Source: Mesaphorura yosii (taxonomy: Eukaryota; Arthropoda; Collembola; Poduromorpha; Tullbergiidae). From it: a stretch of 64,000 nt of DNA. A model generated the notes under the pieces. It was not told the origin of the DNA. It made no database searches and saw only the letters and a list, made by a program, of their open reading frames with translations. Positions within the stretch are counted from its first letter, which is position 1; each line of letters starts with the position of its first letter. Shown in pieces: positions 21,801 to 35,305 of this stretch. The position numbers were made by a program, and so were the translations under genes. The stretch lies in NCBI GenBank assembly GCA_009869945.1, contig WIXG01000038.1, forward strand, positions 283,115-347,114. The letters are read 5' to 3'.

Positions 21801-24800
21801 TGAAAGTAAAGTCTGAGCCAGTGTGTGTAAAAAGGCTCGGTTCATTGCAGCAGAATCTCAAGCATCGAAACACGTGCCACCAAATTTACGAGTTACGTTC
21901 TTTCAGCTCAGATTAAGGATGATTAAAGCTATTAAAAGGCAACAGGCACTTCGGGTGACCATAAAACCCTACTTCAAGAATCTGTTACGACTTCATAGTT
22001 TCATAATAAAAGGAAGTCTGTTCTGCTCTGCTTTTTGTGAGAAAGAAAAATTCTAATTTTTAACCATCCTGTACCCAGACGGGGCTAGGCTCCTTCCTGA
22101 GAAATTTTGCTGGTAGTTTTCGGCCAAAGCCCAAAACAATTTGGGCTTTAGAGGAGTTCACCGGAAAGGTAAATTGAGTCACCTTATCTCGAGCACGTAT
22201 AGGAAAAAGGTGGTTAAACCTTGTATGAAATTTTAATACACGTAAGTATTTCTGAGTCCCTGTGCGTCTCTCTTCTCCATCACAATGTAGTGCAATGTTT
22301 GTTGAGTTGAGCGTATATTTTTGAACGAGCCATACGCTGAACTTGACAACTCAGTCGCTTTCGACAGTGCGGAGCGAGCGGGACAAGTGCCTGGGATGGG
22401 ATTTCGAAAGTCATTTGTACTAAGTGCAGAAGATCGATAAGTTTAGAAGAGCACTCAGGTGAAATTGAATGAGACACTATCTATAAATGGAATCTGTGTA
22501 CGGATCATTCGGTCACGTTAAAGAATTGGGATTAATCTAATTTCTTGTGAGGATCTTCCTCATACGCAGGAAGAAATTCAGGAAATGTACGCGGGGTTAC
22601 TGCGAGCAAATAGAATATAGAAGAAATACCCACTTGTAATGTTGTAAAAATTGGAAAAACCAAATCCAGGTCTGGAACTTTATTCTTCGCCACGGCGTTC
22701 GGATGAGCCGGGCTCAGCCACTGCCTCCCCATCACGCATGAAAGAAAATAAGAATAAACGGCCAGTGTTACAACCTGAAATCAAATCAAACTGTAAACTT
22801 TAAAATAGACAACAGCCTTCGTACTTGTTCCGGAAATTGGAGAAATGCGTACCAATATTAAAGCAGGACGTACACATACACAGATTTGCAGTACAGACGG
22901 ATTTACGCACGAATAATTGTTATTGTTTACTCAAGGAAAATGCGTTATCATTGATTGTGCGATCTCAACGGAGGTATAACGCACTTGTCAATAAATCCGC
23001 AGAAATTGAAAACTTGAACGCGTAAACAAGTTTTAAATTCTGCCTTTGGCACGTTCAACTTTAATGGAAACAAGCAAACGCAATCTGAGGGTTCGCAATT
23101 ACTCAAACAAATTCCGAAAGTATTTACTATTTACAGAGCTCGAGGAGTACGTTGAAAAGATTACTGGGTTAGTCACCTGGGTGTAAACGAGGGGAACGCT
23201 GATCCAGTCATAGCTGATGAGTAGACCGCAGCTGCCCCGAAATTTGTTCAGTTCGTCCAGCAGTGTCTTAACCGCAAAGTCGTCCCGAATCTTGCCCTCT
23301 TTCCGTGCGCGTGTCACAATGGAGGCTGCCCAGATGATTGGGAGCCATGTCTTTGAGTATCCGGGAACAGATTTGTTCAGAGTTTCAATCACCTTCTTCT
23401 CGTTTTCAAGCAGCAGACCTGTTTCGCATTCGTAAACAATTGAGCATGAGAGATGAGCGAAATACATATTAAAAGGTGTTGGAAAACACTTCTCATGTAC
23501 GAACGTAAACATGTTTGCTCAAATTACAATTTGTGAAGCTCAAATAAATAGCAGATCGATAAAAATTCCAATCACCCGCTAAGAGCATAGCTTTTATGCG
23601 CTTTTACCTGCTTCAATGAGATGATCCAAAGTTGAAAATCTCTTCTTCACACGAGCACTGATGAGAGTGAAGCACATGGTGAGTGAAAGACAACAGTAGC
23701 GCATGATGGTTCTTCGCATGAGTCTACTTTTCTCTTCCTGAAATTCCAAAGTATCCAAGGGCTGAGCACAAATCCAGCAGAAGCAAATGTCACGTCAGTG
23801 TGTAGCTCAACGATGCAGAAGAATTAAGCGAGTCTGCCGTTAATTTACTTGATCAAAAGAACAAAGAGAAATCGATTCCAGGAATCTCGCATTTTGATAA
23901 TGCCAGACTCGGTCGTGGAATTGAAGAATCATTTTGTGGTTATTTAGGGCCTCTTTTTGTTCAGAATTCAGACCACACGTCTTTTTAAGCGTGCTTACTG
24001 ATTTCGCTGGAAGCCGGGCAAATGGTTGGCTCAATTCATGAGAAAACACGGTTTTAAACGGGTTCCATTGAGCAGCTGACTAGCACTGTTAATTATTCAG
24101 CTTGCCTAGCCGAATCACGTAGCCGTAGCTGGGCTGCTCATTTCCTTCTGCTCGTGCTTACCTGCCCGTGGATGCTGGCACTGACAAAGACGGCGACGGG
24201 GTCTGGCCATGGAATTGCTTTGTATTGATCCCACCAGCGGCCGACCACAATCGAGACGTAAAAGCCCAAGACAAATGACACTGGAATCAATGTGCCATAG
24301 TTCTCGCAGTAGGTCGAGATTTGTTCAAACAGCCTGTGCAAAAAATATAATGCCACATAATCAAGAAAAATTTCCTTCACATGCGGCACATCGCACAAGA
24401 AATGTCGGCAGGTATGCTCGGCTTCCCGCCTCACGCTCACACAAAAGGGATGCTTCGCATGAAAGCATAAAAGACTTTTCAGGGACGAGAACGAATGTCG
24501 TTGGATTTGCTTTCTCCTGTCCTGATGTCAGGAAGGAACTCGTAGAATGTGTCAAGGAGTGTAATTTAGGGCGACAAATGTATCAATTCAATATTGTGGA
24601 GGCTAGAAAAATATGTTCTGGTCGCATCGATGAAAAGAACTCAGTGCGCTTCTTCTTCAGTGTCATGGTGTACAGCATCACAGCAGCTCGAAGATTCAAT
24701 CCAAATTACACAACAGACCTGGCAGCGTCACGCGTATGCCTGTTTTGACTGTATACAAACAATAAGGCGTAACAGCAGTTGACAGAAACGTAGAATTTCA

Positions 24801-26216
24801 TAATATTGCTGCCCCACTTCTCATTTTGTCTGCTGGCACTGCGATCTATGTGATGCATGCTGGGACAGACGTCTTGCGATCTAAGCGTGCAGACTTCCCG
24901 ACCTTCACTGACTGAAACGAAGTTATCATTGCCATTGCCACCACCCTTTGCTTTTGCCTTTGCGGGCTTTACCCTTCGCAAACATATGGCGTACGATGTT
25001 TTCCGAATTTTTCAATGAATCGCTGAAAATTGAGTTTGTCACCCACGGCGTGGCTCGACACAGAAAGATGAGAAGGCAAAGGATTGACTTACTTTTGCTG
25101 TGACGGAGTCAGGAAGAAGCGGTACAGCGCGCTGAGAGCGAAGTATGTTCCGAGAAAGAGAAACAAGTCGGGCCACATCAGCTTGTAAATACTTCCTTTC
25201 CATCTGAAATCAATCAGAAAATATTAGATTAGAAACGTCTCGTATTTAAACTGCATTAAAACCGGCGACACGGCCTCATCATTTCGTTTCTGGTTTTCCC
25301 GTTCCTTGGACATTTTTGAAGTTTTGTGACGTCCTTCGAATTATACATTTGCTGGGTGAGCTTCATTTTTCCGGCAAAAATCAAATTCAGGCTCATTCAG
25401 GCTCAGATTTGGTTAGGTTAGGTTAGCAAATGCATGCGAGCCTGAGCCTGAATGAGCCTGAGCCTGACCCCAACAAGCAAATGTGTGCGAGCCTGAGCCC
25501 GAGCCTGAATTTGATGTTTGCCGGAAAAATGCAACTCACCCCATTTGCTTACCGAAAATTGGCAGTCTGACCTTCACTTTGCGTTATGTGAGTAAAGTTC
25601 ATTCAAATGTTGTCTTTCAGCGTTAATACTGCCAATACTCGCTGTTTTCGCATGAATGCCATAAAAAGTGTAGCATTTCACAAATGTAATCATGCGCAGT
25701 GTAAGAAAACAAAAGGTTTTCGGTCCGGATTTCAAGTAGCAACAACTTCTGTAAATTGAACGTACCCGAAAATCAGTATAATAAAATTGTTAGCACAAGT
25801 CCTAGTCTTGATGCTAGAATTTTCAACTTTTTTCTTTCAATCACCTTTGAAAAGGTCGATGAGTGGGTTGTATTTACTTTTAAGAGCATTAGAGTGGAGA
25901 AAAGAATGACTTTTTAATGAAGTCGATGGTAGAAGAAGTAACAAACACGAAAGTGAAGAACGATCGTAGACTCTCGTACGAAATTATAAGCGCATGACTT
26001 GATTAATGGGCAGAGGGGCAGGGAGCTGATGAATTAATGACTTTTGGTTAAACGAATTGTGGAGTGTCATCAAGCTAGTATTTCTAAAGACTTTGAACTG
26101 CAGAAAGTAGGAAAAATCCTTTTCGTCGAGATCAAAACAACTTACCGAAACAAAAGCTTCACGAAACAGCCGAAGCCCTTGCAGGTCGCGACCTCGGCCG
26201 TGTAGGTCACCGTCAT
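15838..26216 (-). CDS. Best: Bestrophin, calcium-activated chloride channel (10 exons, complete)
   Basis: Exons on the minus strand: 26216-26146, 25203-25093, 24333-24162, 23737-23608, 23418-23177, 22774-22634, 21737-21630, 20469-20245, 18909-18690, 16472-15838. Phases agree and give 2,055 nt, or 684 aa. The N-terminus MTVTYTAEV is typical of bestrophins. The channel neck [11 protein letters not shown] (I77, F81, F85 match human I76, F80, F84) leads into GRWWDQY and [17 protein letters not shown] and [12 protein letters not shown] are conserved, and an acidic run D309-D313 ([14 protein letters not shown]) matches the calcium clasp. [11 protein letters not shown] and VDEMH follow. Residues after about 400 form a divergent cytosolic tail: Ser/Arg-rich at 401-473, then acidic and Ser-rich to the end. 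Known role: pentameric plasma-membrane anion channel opened by cytosolic calcium. Length is similar to insect bestrophins and longer than human BEST1 (585 aa). Introns 1, 8 and 9 are the large ones (0.9-2.2 kb). An acceptor-like ATATAG near 26,295 hints at a split 5' UTR. Confidence 0.96.
22126..22149. repeat. Perfect 10-bp hairpin in a bestrophin intron
   Basis: AAAGCCCAAA and TTTGGGCTTT are exact reverse complements around a 4-nt loop. They lie in intron 6 of the bestrophin gene. Weakly matching outer sequences (TTTTTAACCATCC near 22,060 and GGTGGTTAAA near 22,210 on opposite strands) suggest the core of an old foldback element of about 160 bp, but this is not firm. Confidence 0.5.
25354..25541. 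mobile_element. 188-bp miniature inverted-repeat transposon with an 8-bp target duplication
   Basis: The element starts GGGTGAGCTTCATTTTTCC and ends in the near reverse complement. The outer 41 bp of the two arms (25354-25394 and 25501-25541) differ at only 3 positions. Identical 8-bp direct repeats CATTTGCT flank it exactly (25346-25353 and 25542-25549). The inside holds repeats of GAGCCTGA and three GGTTA units, and no coding capacity. An 8-bp target duplication is typical of hAT (and P-type) transposons, so it is probably a non-autonomous hAT-like element, though its ends lack the usual CAGGG start. It sits in intron 1 of the bestrophin gene. Confidence 0.88.
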
Positions 26217-29200
26217 TTTAATCACCGTCACGGCAGTTGTTGGAAGAGATCAGATCAAGGCACTGATCCCGTTGCGTTGCCCGGACAAGTAAATCCTATA
26301 TTCAATCAAATTGAGAGCAAGCATTAAACGCCCTTCGAGCTGCTTTACTTTTTGTCGTCATTTGCTATTTGAGAAGGTCATATATTTGAACCGTAATCGT
26401 AATTTGTAAGGCCAGATTTAGCGAATAGAGAATTACATGGAAACCAGTTCCGTTTAATATTAAACCGCTATCACTGCATTGAACGGCTTGAGCCAATATT
26501 TGCTCAAATATTAGACTGGCCGCGAGTGCAGCCGACCTTCACACTTTCTTGCTGGGAATCCGTGGATCAACGTCTCCAAATGATTAACTTCAAAGTTCGT
26601 TCTAATGTGTAGTAACTTCCAGAATTGCATGATCACGTTTCATCTGCCCTGCACGAAGCTGTGCTGCGAAACTAGTCGGGATTACTTTCGGAGCTATTTT
26701 TACTCCCGAACTGCACGATAAGACAAGCGAATGGTGAACTACATAGCGCGTGCAAATTTTACGACAGCATGCGTGCATACTTTTCTGTAAATTTTGAATG
26801 CGAAATGTGAATCATGCCGTCGCATTTATTGTCCTTCTCGCGTCGATATCTTCACAGATATCAAAGATCGCGACTGAACCTTTTAAGCGTGGACACGAAC
26901 CGACATTTCATTCGTTCGATTCGCCTTGTAACCACTTTCAATCGCGGAAAAATATAATTGGAATATGCCAAAATCCAGTAATTTGACGCAATCTTTGTAC
27001 CTTGGAGCCAGAATCAATGCGACAAAGGCCTTCCATCTCCAAAATGTTCAATTCATTCCTTTGTTTTCTTTCATACATAACTTAATGAAATTTAGTTTTT
27101 ATACCAGCTTAAGTTGGCCAATCTTCCATTGCACTTCAATCACATTTGCGACCAAAAATTTGGAAAATGCTTTCTACCGTTGCAGATGTCAAACTCCTCC
27201 GGCCTGTTTTCTTACAGGCTTCACCAAATTAAAGGCATATGCCAATTAAATGGCAAATGAAAGAGCAGAAGCTTGCTTTGAGAAATGAAAATATTGACAC
27301 AATTGTCACAAATGTGGGCTGTGCTCTGGTCATTACTGACAAGGAAAGGAATTGCTTGGAAATCCTACACTCTAATGGATTCGGAGAAATTGGCAAATTG
27401 GTCACAAGTTAAATTCCGAGAAGTCAGACTAAAGCGTAAGAATCGGGTCAGTCGCGAATCATTTGCGATTTGCGAGGTTTCATATATTCATGCATTCAGG
27501 CGGAAAATTTGGTTGCAAAACTACGAACGAATGACAGCGTAAAATTCCATGCTACATTTAAGCTTACCTCAAGTCAGCATTCCAAATCCTTAATCTTTCT
27601 TGTCATCACATCGCTCGCTCTTGGACTCCCACGTATTTACCACGGACTCGGGAGACGCAGGTTCCAAGTTTTAAAACAAATGAACGATGCACTGTAACGA
27701 GCTAGCGTAAAGCGCAATTCGTAAATGACCGTGCTATAACACCACAAACACGAAATTCGATACCGTGGCTAATGCTAAGTGAGTACTCACATCACATCTG
27801 CAACGCGTCCATTCCAATACTGACGGGATGACTTCAAGAACGCGAACACGGATCTCAATACACTAAAACCTTGGCCAGTTGGCCCGTTAAAAAAAGTCTA
27901 TGAGGTACTGTAATCGAATAAGTGAATCCGAATTATGTCAATAAATTTGATACTGTTATTGCCACCGATTCAATCGCAATAGCAGCGGCAGCACAAGCGT
28001 CAGCACCAGGATGGAGAGTTTCCTTTCCTCAAGTTTAGTAAACATCTAAAAATTGAGTGCGGCCAGAGTCGTGAGTTGTTGTCGTACGAACTTGCGTTGA
28101 CTTAATGAGAACAATAACATTAATACGTTCAACTGCACGGACACTTGCCAAAGATTATAAATAGACACGTACGCGTACTTTATATCCAACTATCTACTGC
28201 GTTACAGCGCAGGGGGCTTGAAAGAAGCGAACCCGTTACACGTCCGTGTACGAATCTTATGCAGACTCATGTGCAGATTTGAATTGAAGTCGGTCACCTA
28301 AGCAGCAATTACATTTGCCAAGGTTTAGATGCGAGAGCTGTCAAGAAATGCGTCGGTTCAGGTCCTAGTCGGCCTCGGCTGCCGTCATCAACTTTTAACG
28401 TGGTGCATTTAATTTGTGAAAAAATTCCGACGCTAAAACGTCGATACTTATTATCCGTCCACGAGGAAGTACCTTGGCGCTATTTGCAATATTCGCTGTG
28501 TGAACAGGAAACCTCAAAGTGAATGAAATATAAGGCTGAATGTCAAGGCTTTGGACATCGACTAGAATCATATAATCTGGCTGCTGCTTTTGCTGGCCAG
28601 AGTATACCGCTCAATTCTAAGTTCATTGATTCGGTGACGAAAAAATTCTGTCGTCTCTCAAGAACTTGTTTCGCTTGAGAACTGGTAACTGCGAAGAATT
28701 GAAGACTGCTTTCGTACTGTGCAAAATCGGCTGGGCTTGATTGTGATTGCGCCCATTCAAAGATTCTAAGCACAGAATTGCGGTGTATAATTACGTGGAT
28801 TGACTTAACTTGTAATTATCTCATCTGACGTTAAGTCATAAACCGGTCGCTCTATTCGTTATTCCGTTTCTGGCGAGCAGCTCATTCGCGTCAGCGTCAG
28901 CCGAAGGAGTCAAGCCGGGATCCTTACGCTTATTAATAACTTTATGCATGGCGCTTTATGCTTTATGCCAAATACGGTGCTGGTCGGGTGTCAGTTCATT
29001 TGCCCCATCACTCCATACAGTAGAATAGTAGCTTAATTAACTTCGTGATTACTTTTCATTTTTCCAAGATTTTATGCCGCAACTTTTTTATAGTTGTTCC
29101 ATTTTTATTGCGTAATTAATTTCAAGAAGGCCATAACTGCTTTTTGTTGGCATACGACAAGTGTGCGAGTGGAACAAAGCACGAGTGAAAGCGAAAGCTT

Positions 29201-32200
29201 GAGTCTGTACTTTAGTGCGTGGAAATAAACTTGCCTCTTAATGCACTGCGTTATCGCCTGAGTTATGTTCGACTAATAAACTACTAAAGCTAATATTAAT
29301 ACACTGAGAACTGAGGGGCGTTTTGAGAAACGATCAGCAACACAGCTCAACGGCTTAGCAGCCGTCGTCGTCCTTGAGCTGGCAATTATTATCCGATGAA
29401 CCCGGCATTTGCATATCTTGGCAGCGAATCAGATTTTTGAAAACACTTAAGACTGGCTGTTCCGTGAAGGAGAGGAAAATTTTAGGTTTGTATTCTCTGC
29501 CTAATCATTATTAGAACCGTAAGCCATCAGCTTTCGTCCCTTAATTCTCTATTCGAACCAAGTAAGTCGAAGATAATGTGATTAATTGAAGGTTGCGGTG
29601 GCAGCTGACATGATTATCTTCACCATGTGGGTAGCAAATTCACGGGCGATGCACCCATCTCTAATTTAATCAATCAAAGGCAAATAGCAGTGAGTAAATA
29701 AGTAGTGAATACTGAAAATCTAATCTCAAAATAATTAAGATATACGCTCATATTTACTCTAAGCACAGTCTGATATTCAAGGGAGAGAAATTCTCGCCGA
29801 GCATTGAACGCCTGATATTTAAATTCACAAGTCAAGAGGAAGTGATGCAAAATTTCGGAAATAATGATCATGATCAATGCCATCCAGCCACAAGTTCGAT
29901 GGTTCGAGATCCTTCAGCCCGCAGCTACAGCTGCGAATTTTGGAATTTTCAGTTCATGGTGGTACTATTCTTATACGTACGTATGCATACGGTTGGTTTA
30001 TCGCTATACTCAGATTCAGGAGTGAAAACAGGTTCAAATGATCTCCGCCTCGCAAATACGCAGAAGTTGTGTTTACACTTCGCTAAGGTCGTAATTAAGG
30101 CACTTCACACTGAGGAAGCAATAGTATCGCTGCTTCTTCATTATCAATGCAAAATATTTACAGACTTGTAGTGGTATGAGCTGAGCTAATTTTCTCTTCC
30201 ACGTCTCGTTGCAGACTCTGCATAGACTAGACTGACTCCTTCATCTAATTAGGCCCTTGATAACGAGCATAGCATTGCCCCAAGGAACGGAGTCAACTCA
30301 AGCAAACCCAACGAACGACGGAAGCAAACGAGAAGAAATTCTCAACTTTACAATCTTAACGAACTTTTCCCTTTACTTTTTGCATCTTTCTCCTTGGATT
30401 AGCTTGAGTAAACAAACATGCTGCGTCACGTCAAAACATCGAATATGAGAACTCGTTAAATGCAGGACTCACAAGTTTTAATAGAATTATATGATTATAT
30501 GATTATGGCACTTTTTAAGCAGTGTCTCAGCAGTCTCAGGACACAACCACGCGGTGAGAAATTTTGATTTGCATTCGCAAAATTTACAGCTTGAATGAAG
30601 GCGTCTTGATCTCGAAACTGGAGTTTAGGACCACAAACGACTGAGACTTGGAGTTGAGTCCAAACGTCTGCGTCCGTCCTATTTTTAAGCTCATAATAAC
30701 TGCTTTTTATTCGCTTATCTTCATTCTCGGTGTGCTTAATTTATTTATAATATCTTCTGCAGCATTTCCGACTGATAATGCGGCCCAGTGAAAGATGAAA
30801 TGGATAAAGTTTGGAAGATTAAGCCTAAATTATAGCTGTACAAAAATGGACGGCATGTTACACTTTCCAGCCATGTCATTGTGCATTTATCATTTCTTTT
30901 TGTTTTCTTAATATCCTCGACTTAAGCATTGAGTGCATTTAATAAAGTTGTTGGCAGTGCGTCAAAAGAAACTTGAGAAAACAATTCAACAATGCTTTGT
31001 TTTAGTTTCTCTTTGTGTGCTTCTTTTGTTGTTGTCTTACAAAACCCGGCAGACGAGTGCGGCGGGGCTGTCTTTCCAAGTATTTTGGCAACAGTTCAAC
31101 GGAAAGAACCTGTCTTCTAAATATTCACTCGTTTGTTCCGCTGAAGAAAAGCTGTCCGATCCCGAATGAAAAGTCTCGGGCAGCGTCTAATGGCAATGGT
31201 CCTCACATTTCGAACAAAAGCTGTGTCCAGACCCGACAATTACGGATAAATAATGTGGGGAAGCCTGCCTTGGCGAGTCAAACAATTGCGTCTGTTCCGA
31301 GCGACGAATGCACTGAACCAAGTAACCGAAAACAATTGCGGGAACTTGAGCGATTTGTTAAAAAGTGGAAACTGAGATTTCGGCGACCGTCCTTCCTGCG
31401 ACCTTTCCTGGTTGGAAAGTTTGTCATATTGAGGACACTTGACGCTGGAGGATTTCGAGCTCATTCAAAACGCCGACAGTTGTTTGTCCACAAAATCGCA
31501 TTTGGGCGTGAAAAGGGCAATGGCTCCAACTGTTGTTGTGAACATTCGGGAAGAATTGTCTTCTATACTTGGCACTCTCCAATCCTTTCAAGGTACACAT
31601 GAATGGGTTTGTATTATTCATTGTTTATGTCGATCAGCTATTCTCGAGCTGAAAAATTGTGCCCCTTCAAATTTCCTTAAAATTCAGTGAATAGTGTTAT
31701 TGGCACATCTTGTATGTGCTTATTAGTTACTTATGTTTCTCATAATAATGAAGTTGAAAGTTTAAATGATTACTTTGCGAAAACCCTGGAATCATATTTG
31801 CAGGCAGTAAAAAGACATAGAGATTAATAATTAGCATACTCTTCGAAGCTTAAGTTGAAATATGGCAGCTTTAGGTCGCCTGTGATCAGATCAGGATGGA
31901 AAAAATCGGGATTTATTCACATTTTCTACTAAGCCCATTCAGAATGCGCACGCGACCTTGTAGAACTCTAAACCGGGGCTGATTTACTATTTTGGTCATG
32001 CTGAGTGATTGAGCGTGCTGCTGGAATGCCTGGCTGGCTGGCATGAAGAATAAAATGTTGCCTGGAACCAATGTGTGTCTAGAAATCTAAAATGGAAAAT
32101 GTTGCACAAAGGTATTTGACAAATTGTCCCTTTCCTCACAGCCTCTGGATTGTCTGCATGCAATTTTATGGGCTTTTACATCACGACCTGACCTGTGCGC

Positions 32201-35200
32201 TCACTGCTCGCGTTCACATTCAGCATTTAATGAACCTTTCAACTTTATTTCAGCTCGCAGCTCGTAAACACTGCCATTTGAGATTTGCACGGGATCAGCA
32301 GAAAATGAAGAGAATGTCGCTCCTCGCCATAAAAATGTTTCTACAAATTCTACGGCTAAGATGAACGCTATAAATCAAGTCAGTTAGAATGCAGACGATG
32401 ACAATGACAAGCAATAGTGAACAAGGAGAGCTAGAATCTGAAGTTTGGTCCACCAGGTACGCCGAATTATTTACAAGTCCTTACATAAGAGTGACCTCAT
32501 CACAAAGACGAAAGACGAGTCTCTGACAAAAGGCACTCCAATTTATCTGAGACAATATTGTGGTTCGGCAAATCAAAGTTTCAAAGTTTTACTCGGCAAA
32601 CGCAAAAGCCTGGGAATTCGTGCACAAAGTTGAAATTCTGCTTTCGCACTTCGCACTCGTAACGCGACGGCTCCTTAACTTGTAAAATTGTTTAAGCTCG
32701 TGCATTATTTTGCATAGAAAGTCAATAAAATGACTCTTCTTGCTTACAGCATCGCAAAATTTATTGCGAAAAGTCATCTGCTCCGCTTCCAAGCTTAAAA
32801 TAGGAAAGTTTCAATGGAAAATAAATAATTTTGTGTTTTGAATTCAAAGTTTTTCGATCTGACGTACATTTAATCGACTTCCGAGACTGTATCGCTTTGC
32901 TTCTTTGCAGAAAGACAGCGAGCATTTCCTGCTACTTCGATTTCCTTTCGCGATTCTGTTGCAACCAATATTCGTCCGTCTCCTCAGTCAGTTTGGCTCT
33001 TGCGAGTCGGATAGGAGCGTATTGTAAACTGCATTTTGTCACAACTCAATGGGTTAATGGGAAGGTTGGAACAGAAAGCTGTGTACTTTCATTTTATAAA
33101 GTTGCTTTTGTGTGTTAATAAAAATACCAGTGTACAAGGCAAAATCAAACCAGATACAAAAAGGAACTTCGTTATTATTAGTCTGCTGCTCCTTTTGGCT
33201 GAGTTCTAAAAGTTGGTTTTGGTTCGCTCGTGTCTGTGCTTATTACTTTGCCTGCTTCGCAGCGCAGCGCAGCCAGCTTCATGGCTCCTCGTCTGACTGC
33301 CTTCGCACTATTAATGCAATCTTCTCCCGGAGCCGAAGTGTTTGTTTTGACTCTGATTCTGAAAGAGGAACACCAACGAGAGCCGCCAGCCGAGGCGACA
33401 TCCAAGCCAAGTTGAGACTCAAGAACGCTGAACGCTGAAACAGAATACGGTTATCATTAACGCTGTAATGGAGCAGCCAGTGTGTGCTAAGCAATAATCG
33501 ACGACGCCTTCCTTCGAACACTTAATTCGGAGCTCATTGCCCGAACATCTGTCACAGTGCAGTGAAAAGATTCAATAAACTCCACATTCCAGCCGACCTT
33601 TTAAGTAATCATTGCCGTAATAAGCGACGAGCGAAGTCAAACTTGTACACGCAACTTACACAGCGGTTCAATGAAAATGTGAACTCGAGACAATTAAAAG
33701 ACAGCAAGCAAACTTCTGCAGCTGAACCGCATTAGCTCGCCGTCTGGACATCTGTGACCTCCTGCACCATTAAAACGTAAGAACTCTGGCTCTTCACTCC
33801 GAAGTCAGAAGTTAATTAAAGCCTAAGACTTTGACTTCTTTCTTCTTACTTTCATTCCGATCTCTCACTCGTTTTCCTTTCTTGTTATTTTGACAAAGTA
33901 CGAATGGCGCGTAGGACGCCATTGTTTGAAAATGTGATTCAACATAAAACGCGATGTACGCGTGACTTCCATTTGCTTATTTATTCAATTCATCTCATTC
34001 ACTCATTCTTGCCAAGACTACGACATTCTTCTTCGAAGGTTGAACAAAAAAGAAAACTAAAAGAATTTGTGTGAGGGCGGTGGATTTTGAGAAATCGGAA
34101 CACGGCGCGTTCGTTCGTGAAGGCGTTCTTGATGGGCAGCAGCGCCAGAATGTGTTAAGAACCCAATTTGCGCATCCTCAACGGTTATTTACATTTTGAT
34201 CAGTGTCTGAGCAGACTGGGCTGAGAATTCAAGAAGTTCTTGAGAGGCCATCCAGTCTGTGAACACACCGTTGCTGTTTGGAGTGTGTCGCCGAATGATA
34301 ATCCAAGACGAAATTTGCCCAAACAACGACACTCATTCAAATTCATTTCGGAGCTTACACACAGCACGTCTGCACGTCGTTGCTCATTCTTCCGTTTTTT
34401 CTCTGAGAATTTGAAAAGTTTATGCAAAAATAACTAAATTGCGGTGTGTCCGACTTTGCTCTTACAACAATAAAAGACCCGGGTTTTGATAGAACAATGA
34501 TAATAATGATAAGAGGACAGGCAGTGGCTGAATATACAAGATAGCAACACGTGCTCGCTTTTAGTATACCAAAACTGTACATCTGGGACACACTTTTCTC
34601 AGTCGGACAAAGACAAAGACAACGTCTGGCGCATTCTGAGCAGACTTTCTCCTCCTCAACACGAGTGCCGATCCTCGTCTTACTTTAAATTCTTTAACTT
34701 TCTTCGCATGGTTTCGTGTCTCATCCGATTAATTGAACAGAAGAAGTACAGTGCGTGCTCCGGAAAGTTTCAATGTCAGAGAGAAGGAGATTCTTCGAAT
34801 TGGATTACAATGAAAAGTAATTAATGCAGTGCGAAACGACGAAAGAATCATAAATGGGCAAAGAGAAGTGACGTGCAGCGTCCGAGTCTCAGTCAGTCTA
34901 AATTTAGCTCAGCTAGTAAACTTGTTACATTAGTCTAACGGAGCCGTGCCGTGCCGTGTTCCGGTTCGTGTATCGTCTCATCACGTTCAACGAGACTAGT
35001 AATTGGGCGCCGCGTGAGGTCTTGCTGTTATTATCATCTTGCCAGCACGCGAACTGAAGAGAAGCAGGGCTTTCTCACGCAGAGCCACGTTCGTGTTCCA
35101 GCGCGGATATGAAATTGAAATAAACACAAAGTGTCATCGTTTTCATGCTGAGCTCCTGAAGTGAAGAAGGCAAGGCGAAAGGCAAGCACGGTTAAAAGCA

Positions 35201-35305
35201 ATGGCGGCATAAATTTCACAAATCACGCTCAGAATTTGCACATCTTCAAGTGCTAAGTAATAAATTTGACGAAAACAGGTTCGGTACGACAGAAATTCTT
35301 TGAAA
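26217..35305. other. Intergenic DNA between divergent bestrophin and receptor genes
   Basis: About 9 kb with no recognised gene. The two flanking genes are transcribed away from each other, so their promoters and any 5' UTR exons should lie here. The longest frame is 31,015-31,602 (195 codons, plus strand); it matches no family I know and overlaps a second open frame, see the findings. An acceptor-like AAAACAG ends at 35,279, 26 nt before the receptor start, so the receptor 5' UTR may be split. No convincing TATA or initiator was assigned. Confidence 0.5.

Noticed and set aside
24209-24748. 179-codon plus-strand frame
   Set aside because: It overlaps bestrophin exon 3 in antisense and then an intron; the composition is not protein-like and the antisense exon explains its start.
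29893-29912. GGTTCGAGATCC as a tRNA B box
   Set aside because: Spacing is one base too long, and no A box or cloverleaf could be drawn around it.
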